Assembly (NCBI RefSeq): GCF_000092825.1
Contig: NC_014168.1
Location: forward strand, 2,595,946 to 2,659,945
DNA: 64,000 nucleotides
Source of the DNA: Segniliparus rotundus DSM 44985
GTDB taxonomy: Bacteria; Actinomycetota; Actinomycetes; Mycobacteriales; Mycobacteriaceae
Direction: 5' to 3'
Shown here: positions 49,284-57,194 of the stretch, in pieces
Layout of the letters: every line of letters begins with the position of its first letter
How positions within the stretch are numbered: the first letter of the stretch is position 1
Position numbers and translations under genes: made by a program
Notes under the pieces: model-generated
What the model was told of the DNA's origin: nothing
Seen by the model: only the letters and a program-made list of their open reading frames with translations
The model's database searches: none

Positions 49284-49916
49284 TCATTTCGGCGGCTCCC
49301 CGAAAGCGCTCGCCCCGTTCTTGGTGATCGTCTCGGGCATGTAACCATTGTCGTTGGGGTCGTAGGCGTAGTACGGGGTAGACCAGGTTGTTGACAAGGC
49401 GTGGTTCTGGTTCACGGCGAGGTCGAAGCTGTAGTGGTCGGCTGTCGCGAAGCTCGCGTCCCGCAGATAATCGCTGACCCCGGTTTTCGGTGGAATGTGG
49501 GGCGGATCGGTAGTATGCGCGTGCGCGGTCCAGTAGGCGGCGAGCTTGTCGAACGCCTCCTCCGCAGTGCCCTCCGGGTAATGCACCCAGTACGTGACGA
49601 GAGTATTATAGGGACTCTCTTTCGGGTCGCCGTAGTCATTGACTTTGCCACTTCGGGCAGCGCGAAACCCTGAATCGCCGGGGTGATCGCCGATGGCGTA
49701 GTACGCGTAGGACCAGCCGTCCGGGAAGTCCTTTAAAGACTCTTGCAAGTACGAGATAACTCTCGCCCTCGCCTGATCAGCGGTCAAACCTGGCAGCGGC
49801 TTCTTGGCCATCGGCCCTCCGTTCATGGCGTGGTCGATCTGATGGTTCACCCAACCGCATCCGCCAGTTGCCATGATCGCGGCGAGCGCGAGCGCGAGGT
49901 GCCGTTTCTTGGTCAT
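49284..49916 (-). CDS. Subfamily A lipoprotein coupled to the hydrolase
   Basis: A 210-aa lipoprotein: signal peptide with lipobox MATGGC, then KKPLPGLTADQARARVISYL, KDFPDGWSYAYYAIGDHPGD, AAYWTAHAHT and the end ITKNGASAFGEPPK. Its ATG at 49916 overlaps the hydrolase stop as ATGA, so both are made together in fixed ratio. This is the expected layout of a partner, chaperone or immunity protein for the hydrolase. Signal-less paralogue at 46501. No characterised family recognised. Confidence 0.7.
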   Translation of the reverse strand: MTKKRHLALALAAIMATGGCGWVNHQIDHAMNGGPMAKKPLPGLTADQARARVISYLQESLKDFPDGWSYAYYAIGDHPGDSGFRAARSGKVNDYGDPKESPYNTLVTYWVHYPEGTAEEAFDKLAAYWTAHAHTTDPPHIPPKTGVSDYLRDASFATADHYSFDLAVNQNHALSTTWSTPYYAYDPNDNGYMPETITKNGASAFGEPPK

Positions 49917-51775
49917 TGCTTGGGCCTGCTGATGATTGTGCCCATCGTCCTCAGGGCGGTGTCTTTGCCAGGGGTGTTATCCCAGTACTCGCTGTGCGCG
50001 TGCGCATAATCGAAGGGGTCCAGGGGGTTGGGCGGGTGCGGGTCCACGGGGATGATCTGGCTTTTGGGCAGGTTGAAGTCGGAGCCGGTGGGCGCGGGAC
50101 CGAGCGGTGCGTCCCCGAACGGCCCCAGGCCAGTGCCGGGGAGCGCGGGGATGGGAATCCCGAAGGGGCCGTGTACGACCGGGGCGTGCTCGGAGAGGGG
50201 CACGGGGTCGTACTTGTCAGCGGCTGCCCAGGTGTGGTCGGCGGCTTGGGAAGGGGGCACACCGGTCAAGCTGAGGTCGCTGGGCGATTGCATCTCGACC
50301 CCCGGCGAGCCCATATAGATCACCTCGTCCGCGTTCAACGTCCGCCCGTGCGACGCCGCCTCCCCGACGACGGTGGAGCCGTAGGAATGACCGACCACGG
50401 TGGCGTGCGCGGGATCGCCCTCGTGCGTGGCCCGCAGACCGTCCTGGAAACGGTCCAGCAGCGGCGCACCCGCCTCCGCGCCCGCTGGCGAGGAGGGGTT
50501 GTTCTCGCCCACCCAGTCCGGCGCGTCGTAGCCGAACCAGGCGATCACCGACGTCCCGTCCTTCGGAGAACCGGCCTTCACGGCAGAATCAAACATGCGG
50601 TCGATGCGCGACATGTCGCCGGGGAGGTGGTCGGCGTGCTCCCCGGTGCCGGGGACGAACGTCGCGGTGTTCGTCGCCGTGTCCGGGTTCCCGGCGCTGA
50701 CCACGACGTGCCTGCCGTCCTGGTCGTGTTGCAGCAGGTAGCGGTGCTGACCTGTGATCTCGTTGCCGTTGGGGTCCAACACGGGTTTGAGGGCGTTCTG
50801 CAAATCAAGGCTCTTCTGCAAGTCCGTGTGCGCTGCGTCGGCCCGTTTCTTCCATTCCAGCCACTCGCGGCCCTCGCTGGTCCACGGATCGTGAGGCGCG
50901 TGGTCGAGTTTCCAGTCTTTGTGCTCGTCCATGATCCGCTGGAGGTTCTGTTTCTTCTCGTCCGTCTCTCGCTCGAACGTGGCCCGATTGTACTTGTCCT
51001 TGTCCACCGCCGGAATCCCGTCCAAGTCCCCGATATGCGGATGCCTCCGGTGCATCTCGTACTTCTCCTCGTCGGTCAACTTGCCCCACTGGTAGCGCAG
51101 GATGAAAGGATTGTCCGGGACCGCCCCGGACGCCATGCCCTCCACCGCCTCCTTGGCGTCCCTACTCGGGTCGTACGGGGTGTAGGGGTGTCCGTTCGCG
51201 TCCAACGCGAGCCCGGAGAAGTCCACCGCGTGGCGGATCTGCTGCCCCAACTGCGCGTCAAGGCTCTCGAACTGCCCCACCAACGCCTTGACGTCCTCGG
51301 TGAGCTGAAAGGCCCTGGCCTGCAAGAGCTGCACAAGCTCCCACGGGACACCCGGCAATGGTTTGACGTGGACGGTGAAGTCGTCGGCCACCTCGAACGG
51401 GTCGCCGCAGTCATACGACCTCGACCCGTCCTCGGACTGGAAGAACATCGGCATGCCCTCGACCTCCGCGACCTTCCCCAGAATCTTCCCCTTGGCCTCG
51501 GAGAGGTGCCCCTGGGTGAGGTTGGCGATGCTCATCGCGTTGAGCAGAACCATTTGTTCTTTCCTGTGGGTGCCCTCGAAACCTGCGGCGCGGTCGTGCA
51601 ACGCGTCCGCAGCAGCCCCCGTCCACCTGCCCGTGCTCTGCTGCACCAAGCCCTCCGCGAAACCTTGGGAGCGCTCCTCGGCCACCTGCGCCTGCTTGCT
51701 CAGAATATCGGCGGCTCTGGTGAACATGGCGGGGTCGAACCGCTCCAGCCTCGAACGAGTCAATGCGGCGCTCAT
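49913..51775 (-). CDS. Alpha/beta hydrolase (DUF1023 type) with WXG-like helical head
   Basis: A 620-aa protein. The first 110 residues are a helical hairpin-like domain with a W-x-G turn (GRWTGAAADALHDRA, Trp51-Gly53), like ESX/type VII secretion substrates. A long charged helical middle follows (about 150-390). The C-terminal alpha/beta hydrolase domain has the nucleophile Ser464 in VVGHSYGSTVVG, GSPGVE, an Asp in AADKYDPVPL and His594 in AHSEYWDN. No classical signal peptide. ATG 51775 overlaps the stop of the WXG100-like gene (ATGA). It may be a type VII-secreted esterase/lipase or toxin; substrate and export are inferred. Confidence 0.75.
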   Translation of the reverse strand: MSAALTRSRLERFDPAMFTRAADILSKQAQVAEERSQGFAEGLVQQSTGRWTGAAADALHDRAAGFEGTHRKEQMVLLNAMSIANLTQGHLSEAKGKILGKVAEVEGMPMFFQSEDGSRSYDCGDPFEVADDFTVHVKPLPGVPWELVQLLQARAFQLTEDVKALVGQFESLDAQLGQQIRHAVDFSGLALDANGHPYTPYDPSRDAKEAVEGMASGAVPDNPFILRYQWGKLTDEEKYEMHRRHPHIGDLDGIPAVDKDKYNRATFERETDEKKQNLQRIMDEHKDWKLDHAPHDPWTSEGREWLEWKKRADAAHTDLQKSLDLQNALKPVLDPNGNEITGQHRYLLQHDQDGRHVVVSAGNPDTATNTATFVPGTGEHADHLPGDMSRIDRMFDSAVKAGSPKDGTSVIAWFGYDAPDWVGENNPSSPAGAEAGAPLLDRFQDGLRATHEGDPAHATVVGHSYGSTVVGEAASHGRTLNADEVIYMGSPGVEMQSPSDLSLTGVPPSQAADHTWAAADKYDPVPLSEHAPVVHGPFGIPIPALPGTGLGPFGDAPLGPAPTGSDFNLPKSQIIPVDPHPPNPLDPFDYAHAHSEYWDNTPGKDTALRTMGTIISRPKQ

Positions 51776-52065
51776 ACGCCCACCCCGGACTCTTCGATCA
51801 ACGCCGCGCCGTCCTCGTCGGTCGCGCCGATCTGGTCCGCGCCGCTGACCACCGAATGGCCGAGCCATTCGTACCCGTCCGCGCACCGGCCGCAATACTC
51901 GCGGTAGTTGTCCGCCACAGCCACAAAAGCCTCCGCCGCGTCGAAACCCGCCCCGGCCTCCAACACGCCCCGAAGCGCGCCAGGCGTCGGGTCCGAACGG
52001 ATCACACCCGCCCGGTCCAACGTCGCCCGCCCAGCCTTGCGAGCGTCCTCCACGTTCAGCTCCAC
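51772..52065 (-). CDS. WXG100-like small helical protein
   Basis: A 97-aa mostly helical protein starting GTG at 52065 (MELNVEDARKAGRATLDRAG). Size, helical make-up, GYEWLGHSV in the second half and the position directly before a WXG-headed hydrolase suggest an ESX-type partner that pairs with the hydrolase head, although no canonical W-x-G is present. The stop overlaps the hydrolase ATG as ATGA. The identification is weak; it could instead be an unrelated chaperone. Confidence 0.55.
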   Translation of the reverse strand: MELNVEDARKAGRATLDRAGVIRSDPTPGALRGVLEAGAGFDAAEAFVAVADNYREYCGRCADGYEWLGHSVVSGADQIGATDEDGAALIEESGVGV

Positions 52066-52067
52066 AA

Positions 52068-52334
52068 CTACCGCCGCCCTTCCCGCAACCTCTTCGACTC
52101 GGCCTCGCGTCGGCGCATCTCCAACGCGGCCTCACCCGAGTACACCGAGAAACGAGCACGCCCGACCTGAACAACGCCGTCGCGCTTGACCGGAGGCAGA
52201 GAAGCACGAAGCGCCTCCGCGCGTTGCCGCGCCAACGCCTCCTGGTCCGCGTCGTCTTCGTCCATGCGCCCGAACTGCCGCTCGGGCGGGCGCAAATCGA
52301 CATACGCCCGCCGCTGCCCGCGATGCAACGCCAT
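52068..52334 (-). CDS. Small charged protein leading the hydrolase operon
   Basis: An 88-aa protein rich in Arg, Glu and Ala that I do not recognise. The end is a basic helix (EAALEMRRREAESKRLREGRR). The ATG at 52334 has a strong AGGAGA 8 nt upstream. It precedes the WXG100-like gene by 2 nt and is the first gene of the four-gene unit driven by the promoter near 52398. A DNA/RNA-binding or secretion-accessory role is possible but unsupported. Confidence 0.55.
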   Translation of the reverse strand: MALHRGQRRAYVDLRPPERQFGRMDEDDADQEALARQRAEALRASLPPVKRDGVVQVGRARFSVYSGEAALEMRRREAESKRLREGRR

Positions 52335-52397
52335 ACGCCCGTCTCCTCATGCTTATTCGATATCGCCGCATGGCGATTCGGCGCTGTTGTGGGCTCG

Positions 52398-52403
52398 ATC
52401 ATA
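52398..52403 (-). promoter_or_regulatory. -10 element TATGAT for the hydrolase operon
   Basis: TATGAT on the minus strand, the same -10 as at wag31, in a locally AT-richer gap about 60 nt before the first operon gene, which has a strong Shine-Dalgarno. No clear -35. It lies between the operon and the divergent HTH regulator gene, which could control it. Confidence 0.4.
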
Positions 52404-52532
52404 CAGCACGGTTGCGGCCGTATTTGAGCCGACCCGAACAATTCGAGTCTTCACTATTCCTGCTGATTGTGACTACTTGCGCCCTGACTTCAAGCATGAG
52501 GGGGTGTCTTCGACCAGACAAACCCTCCGCTG

Positions 52533-52988
52533 GTGAGCCGCCGCGTCCTGCGAGGCTTCGACCCGCAAGCGTTCCGCCGTGCTCGGCTGGCCTACAGGCG
52601 CAAGGGCATCAGCCCACAAGACCTCGGCAGGCTTTCGGATGTGGGAGAGTCCACGATTTGGGCATGGGAGAACGGCACCCGCGCGCCGAACATCGACACG
52701 CTCGCCAGAGCCGCCGCTGTGCTCGGCGTTCCCCTCTCGCGAATCGTGCGAATACCGCCGCGCAAGCGGACCCTGGCGGACCTAAGAAATCTCGCCGGAT
52801 TCACACAGCCCCAGCTGGCGAAAGCGGTGGGCATGACCACGACAGCGCTCTCAAAGCTCGAACGCGCCGAGACGCACCTGACCGCCGCACGCGCGCAAGC
52901 CCTCGCCCCGCTGCTCGCCGTGAGCACGGAAGAGGTCCACGCCGCATGGCAACGAGCCCGCGACCGCCCACCCGGCACACCGGCCTAG
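52533..52988 (+). CDS. Double helix-turn-helix (XRE-type) regulator
   Basis: A 151-aa DNA-binding protein with two Cro/CI-type HTH units: QDLGRLSDVGESTIWAWENG (about residues 28-47) and PQLAKAVGMTTTALSKLERA (about 95-114). It starts at GTG 52533 and has no clear Shine-Dalgarno. It is divergent from the hydrolase operon across a 198-bp gap, so it is a natural candidate for the island's regulator. Single-HTH antitoxin-like proteins are common; the tandem arrangement without a sensor domain is less so. Confidence 0.8.
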   Translation: MSRRVLRGFDPQAFRRARLAYRRKGISPQDLGRLSDVGESTIWAWENGTRAPNIDTLARAAAVLGVPLSRIVRIPPRKRTLADLRNLAGFTQPQLAKAVGMTTTALSKLERAETHLTAARAQALAPLLAVSTEEVHAAWQRARDRPPGTPA

Positions 52989-53067
52989 ACGACAGGAGCC
53001 GAAGGCGGGCCGCGCAGGACCGCACATCGCGCGACTCTGTCAGAGCGCGCCGATAACATCGGTCTGC

Positions 53068-54031
53068 ATGAGGTCTTTTTCCTTTGACGACGGGCGGAAA
53101 GCGGCGGTCGCGGCTGGCGCGACCGTGTTCTTCTGGGCTTCGGCGTTCGTCGCGATCCGAGCTGCGGGCAGGCAGTACGATCCTGGAGCCCTCGCGCTGG
53201 GCAGGCTCGGGATCGCGACGCTGGTCCTGCTGCCGGTCTGGGCGATCCGACGCGAAGGGCTGCCCGCGCGAAAAGCCTGGCCTGGGATCGTGGCAAGCGG
53301 CCTGCTCTGGTTCGGCCTGTACATGGTGGCGCTGAACCAGGGCGAGCGCCTCGTGGACGCGGGCACTGCCGCGATGCTGGTGAACGTGGCCCCGATCCTC
53401 GCCGTGCTCCTCGCCGGATGGCTGCTCAAAGAGGCCTTGACATGCAACATTGCGCTCGGCCTCGCGGTCGCGTTCCTCGGAACAGTCCTTGTGGGGCTGG
53501 CGACCGGCGGCCTCCGAAGCACGACCTCGTGGGACGGCGTCTGGCTCTGCCTGCTCGCGGCGTTGTGCTACGCGGTGCTACGCGCTCGGCATGGTGCTCC
53601 AAAAGCCCGCGCTGCGCCACGCCTCCTCGCTGCAAGTCACCACGTTCAGCTGCCTTGTCGGCGCGCTCGCCTGCCTGCCGTTCGCGAGCCAGCTGTGGGC
53701 GCAAACCTCTCGAGCGCCGCTTTCCGTGACCGCGAACATTGTCTACCTCGGTGTTTTTCCGACCGCGCTCGGCTTTCTGACCTGGGGCTACGCCCTCTCC
53801 CGGACGCACACGGCGAAACTCGCGGCCACCACGTACGCCGTGCCGTTCCTGGTCGTCCTGCTCAGCTGGGCGCTGCTCGGGGAAGTCCCGAACGCCTTCG
53901 CCGTCCTGGGCGGCGTCCTCTGTCTGAGCGGCGTGGCCCTCGCCCGCTCCCCACGCGCACAGCCCCCGGTCAGTTCGCCAACACCGGCGTGTTCGGGCTC
54001 GACACATTGTAGGTCTGCGCCGGTTGAGTGA
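53068..54031 (+). pseudogene. EamA/DMT-type transporter broken by a 10-bp duplication
   Basis: A drug/metabolite transporter with two EamA halves (FFWASAFVAIRAAGRQYDP; VYLGVFPTALGFLTWGYAL), about 310 aa when repaired. The frame shifts within helix 6: an exact 10-bp tandem duplication at 53565-53584 changes LCYALGMV to LCYAVLRA and sends translation into a nonsense frame that runs to 54012. Removing one copy restores a continuous frame ending at 54031. A TAACAT -10 box lies 8 nt before the ATG. The 3' end overlaps the convergent ftsQ by 62 bp. Confidence 0.8.
53565..53584. repeat. Perfect 10-bp tandem duplication (frameshift)
   Basis: GTGCTACGCG occurs twice back to back (53565-53574, 53575-53584). 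It is the cause of the frameshift in the EamA gene. Slippage could restore or break the frame, so it may be a recent mutation, a reversible switch or an assembly error. Confidence 0.9.
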
Positions 54032-54650
54032 GCAGGGCCAAGGCCACCTGCGCCTTGCGCGGGACGTCTTTGCTCGACCCGAAGACGACGACGCGCCCGT
54101 CCCCCAACGTGACGGACACCTCGATCTCGCTCTTCGCGTCGACTTGCGCGACTTGGGCGCGCAGCTCGTCCGGCAGTTGCGAGAGCACCGCGAGCGCCGC
54201 GGCCGTGGCCGGGTCCTTCGGGGACGGCCGGGCCACAACGAGTTTCGCGGACCCTTCCGGCGGCGTGGGAATGGTGGAGAAATCCACCCCTGTCTTGTCC
54301 ACAAGGTGCGCGCCGTCCGGGCCGTCCACATACGCGACCGGCGTCCGCTCGACAAGCTCCACGCGCAACGTGTGCGGGAACTCTCGGCCCACACGCGCGC
54401 TCGCGACCACGCGAATCCCTTCGACGCGGGCTGTGGACTCGTCCAAGTCCACTCGCATGAGCGGCTCGCCCGGGGTGAGGGCGAGACGGCGCACCACTTC
54501 TTCTTTCGTGACCGTCGTGTTGCCGGTCACGACGATGGAGCGCAACGCGAACCACTGGCTGAAATACCCGGCCCACACCCCGACGCCGCCCGCGACGACC
54601 ACGAGGACCACCACAGTGGTGAGCCCCCACGCCCGCAACCAGCCGGTCAC
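53970..54650 (-). CDS. ftsQ: Cell division protein FtsQ
   Basis: A 226-aa bitopic division protein linking septal peptidoglycan synthesis to the Z-ring. A short cytosolic end is followed by one span ([20 protein letters not shown]), then the POTRA domain ([21 protein letters not shown]) and the beta domain ([22 protein letters not shown]). It starts inside the murC stop (ATGA at 54650-54647). It ends the murE-ftsQ run; ftsZ, normally next, is 7.7 kb away, and the gene is convergent with the broken DMT transporter. Confidence 0.94.
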   Translation of the reverse strand: MTGWLRAWGLTTVVVLVVVAGGVGVWAGYFSQWFALRSIVVTGNTTVTKEEVVRRLALTPGEPLMRVDLDESTARVEGIRVVASARVGREFPHTLRVELVERTPVAYVDGPDGAHLVDKTGVDFSTIPTPPEGSAKLVVARPSPKDPATAAALAVLSQLPDELRAQVAQVDAKSEIEVSVTLGDGRVVVFGSSKDVPRKAQVALALLTQPAQTYNVSSPNTPVLAN

Positions 54651-56074
54651 GCTTCGCGCCCCGCGACAGCGTCGAGAATCTCACCGCCGAGCAACGTCAC
54701 ATCGCCCGCGCCCATCGTGATGACCACGTCTCCGGGCTTGGCCAAAGACGCCGCGGTCTGCGCAACAGACGAGAACATCGGCACGAACCGGGCCGGGACC
54801 GCGCGCACTTGGTCCGCGATCAGCGCGCCGGTGATCCCCGCTTCCGGTTTCTCCCGCGCCCCGTAGACGTCGAGGACCAAGACTTCGTCCGCGGCTTCGA
54901 GCGCGGCGGCGAACTCCGTGGCGAACAGCCGGGTGCGTGAGTACATGTGCGGCTGGAAGACCACGACCAACCGGCCCGAGCACGAGCCGTCCGGGTCGGT
55001 GACCAGGGCCCGCGCCCCGGCGAGCGTCGCAGCCACTTCGGTGGGATGGTGGGCGTAGTCGTCAAAGACCCGCACGCCCCGCTCGGCCCCTTTGAGCTGG
55101 AACCGCCTGCGGACTCCGGTGAAGGCGGACACGCCGCTGATCGCCCCGTCGAGGCTCGCGCCCGCGAAGACGGCGGCGAGCACCGCCCCGAGGGCGTTGC
55201 GCGCCATATGCCTGCCCGGCACGCCGATCGAGAACACGCGCTCGCCGCCCGGCTCGAACACGACCGTCAGCCGGGCCCCCTCGCCGTGCGGCGACCAGTC
55301 GGCGAGGCGAGCCGCGAGAAGCACACCCGCCGGGGCCTGGTTGGAGCCGTAGCCGAGCACCCGCGTCCCGGCGGCCGCGGCGCGCGATCCCAACGCCGCG
55401 GCGCCCGGATCGTCCACGTCCACAATGAGCGACCCGCCCGGAGCGATCTGCCGGACGAACTGGTCGAACACGGCGACATACGCCTCCGAGGAGCCGAAAT
55501 GGTCGAGATGGTCCGCCTCGACGTTCGTCACCACAGCGGCGTCCGGTTGGTAGCGCAAGAGCGACCCGTCGCTCTCGTCCGCCTCGGCCACGAACGCGTT
55601 GCCGCTGCCCTGGTGCGCGTTCGTGCCTGCCTCGCCCAATTCCCCGCCGACCGCGAAGGACGGGTCGAGCCCCGCCTGTTGCAGCGCGGCGACCGTCAGA
55701 GACGTGGTGGTGGTTTTCCCGTGGGTGCCCGAAACAAGGACCCGCGTGCTGCCCTCCATCAGCGCCGCGAGCACTTGCGGGCGGTAGAGGACCGGCACGC
55801 CGCGCTTGCGCGCCTCGACGAGCTCCGGGTTGTCCTCCGGGATCGCGGCCTGGCTGACCACGACGGCTGTCGGCCCGCCGTCCAAGAAGTCCAAGGCGCG
55901 GGCGTCGTGCCCGACGAGCACCTGCGCGCCCCTGGCGCGCAGGTCGGTGATCGCGCGGCTGTCTTTGAGGTCCGAGCCGGACACCCCCGCGCCTCGGGCC
56001 AAGAGAATCCTGGCGACGGCGGACATGCCAGCGCCGCCGATCCCGACAAAATGGACTCGGCTCAGATCATCCAC
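54647..56074 (-). CDS. murC: UDP-N-acetylmuramate--L-alanine ligase MurC
   Basis: Cytoplasmic ATP-dependent ligase adding the first amino acid to UDP-MurNAc. It has 475 aa: the N-terminal UDP-binding motif [18 protein letters not shown], the ATP loop [27 protein letters not shown] and the C-terminal [15 protein letters not shown]. It overlaps murG by 8 bp upstream and ftsQ by 4 bp downstream. Confidence 0.97.
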   Translation of the reverse strand: MDDLSRVHFVGIGGAGMSAVARILLARGAGVSGSDLKDSRAITDLRARGAQVLVGHDARALDFLDGGPTAVVVSQAAIPEDNPELVEARKRGVPVLYRPQVLAALMEGSTRVLVSGTHGKTTTTSLTVAALQQAGLDPSFAVGGELGEAGTNAHQGSGNAFVAEADESDGSLLRYQPDAAVVTNVEADHLDHFGSSEAYVAVFDQFVRQIAPGGSLIVDVDDPGAAALGSRAAAAGTRVLGYGSNQAPAGVLLAARLADWSPHGEGARLTVVFEPGGERVFSIGVPGRHMARNALGAVLAAVFAGASLDGAISGVSAFTGVRRRFQLKGAERGVRVFDDYAHHPTEVAATLAGARALVTDPDGSCSGRLVVVFQPHMYSRTRLFATEFAAALEAADEVLVLDVYGAREKPEAGITGALIADQVRAVPARFVPMFSSVAQTAASLAKPGDVVITMGAGDVTLLGGEILDAVAGREA

Positions 56075-57194
56075 GACGGGCTCCCTCGGCCAATGCCAAC
56101 ACCGCGCGCACGATCACCTCGGCCGTGTCGTGGCTTCCTGCCCGCAGGGCCGATTCGGCCATCCTCGCGAGCGCTCCCTGTCCTGTTCCGCGCTGCTCGC
56201 AGAGCAGGCCGCGCACGATCTCGCCGAGCCGGTCAGCGGTCAGCTCGGCCTCGGGGACCAAGAGACCGCCGCCCGCCGCCACCAAATCCAAGGCGTTGAG
56301 CGCCTGCTCGCCATTGCCGTGCGGCAAGGGGACGAAGACCGAAGGCAGGCCGACGGCGGAAACTTCGGCGACAGTCATCGCGCCGGACCTGCACAACGCG
56401 AGGTCCGCAGCGGCGTAGGCGAGGTCCATCCGGGTGAGGTAGTCCACGACGACGTGGCGCACCCTGCCCTCGAAGGCGCTGGAGGGTTCCGCGGAAAGCG
56501 TCTGATTCGGGCCCTTCGCATGAAGGATTTGCACACCGGCAGCTGTGATCCGGGCCGAAGCCGCGACGACGGCCTCGTTCAAGGCGCGCGCGCCTTGCGA
56601 GCCGCCGAACACGAGGAGCGTCGGAGCGTGCGGGTCCAAACCGAAATGCTCCCTGGCGCTGGCGCGCGAGGCAGCGCGGTCCAGCTGGGCGATCTGCTGG
56701 CGCACCGGGACGCCGACCGGCGTCCCCCCTTTGAGCCTCGTCTGACCTGAAGCGGTGAACACCTGGTCGGCGAACCTGGCTCCGAGCCGGTTCGCGATTC
56801 CCGCCTTGGCGTTTGCCTCATGCACGACAATCGGGATTTTGCGCCGCCGCGCGGCGAGATACGCCGGCACCGCGACGTACCCGCCGAAGCCCACCAGCAC
56901 GTCCGCCTGCACCCGGTCCAAGACGCTCGCTGCCGCCCGCACCGCGCCCGCGAGCCGGGACGGCACAGTCGCCAGGTCTCGGGAGGGTTTGCGCGGCAAC
57001 GGCACCGCCGGGACCAGCTCCAGCGGATACCCTCGGGCTGGCACGAGGGCGCCTTCAAGCCCCCGAGGGGTGCCCAGCGCGGTCACGAGCGCCTGCGGCC
57101 GGGCCTGTTTGATCGTGTCGGCGACGGCGAGGGCGGGCTCGATGTGCCCAGCTGTCCCGCCGCCCGCGACAACGACGCTCAACCTGCCCGTCAT
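56067..57194 (-). CDS. murG: Lipid II synthase MurG
   Basis: Membrane-associated GT28 glycosyltransferase adding GlcNAc from UDP-GlcNAc to lipid I. It has 375 aa: [20 protein letters not shown] (phosphate-binding loop), [32 protein letters not shown], and in the C-terminal domain [15 protein letters not shown] and [20 protein letters not shown]. The ATG overlaps the ftsW stop by 4 bp and the end overlaps murC by 8 bp. Confidence 0.97.
   Translation of the reverse strand: MTGRLSVVVAGGGTAGHIEPALAVADTIKQARPQALVTALGTPRGLEGALVPARGYPLELVPAVPLPRKPSRDLATVPSRLAGAVRAAASVLDRVQADVLVGFGGYVAVPAYLAARRRKIPIVVHEANAKAGIANRLGARFADQVFTASGQTRLKGGTPVGVPVRQQIAQLDRAASRASAREHFGLDPHAPTLLVFGGSQGARALNEAVVAASARITAAGVQILHAKGPNQTLSAEPSSAFEGRVRHVVVDYLTRMDLAYAAADLALCRSGAMTVAEVSAVGLPSVFVPLPHGNGEQALNALDLVAAGGGLLVPEAELTADRLGEIVRGLLCEQRGTGQGALARMAESALRAGSHDTAEVIVRAVLALAEGARRG

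Larger units (their letters stand above)
46247..53969. other. Accessory island between ftsQ and ftsZ
   Basis: About 7.7 kb separating two genes that adjoin in related genomes. It contains a WXG100-like/DUF1023 hydrolase operon, an orphan hydrolase tail, four related lipoprotein-type genes, a small membrane protein, a double-HTH regulator and a broken DMT transporter. Parts (around 48210-48830) are clearly lower in GC than the flanks. No transposase, integrase, tRNA or terminal repeats were recognised, so the route of entry is unknown. Confidence 0.7.

Noticed and set aside
46247-53969. Prophage, integrative element or transposon as the origin of the island
   Set aside because: No integrase, transposase, phage structural gene, tRNA target or flanking direct repeat was recognised. 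Lower GC in part suggests transfer but not a specific vehicle.
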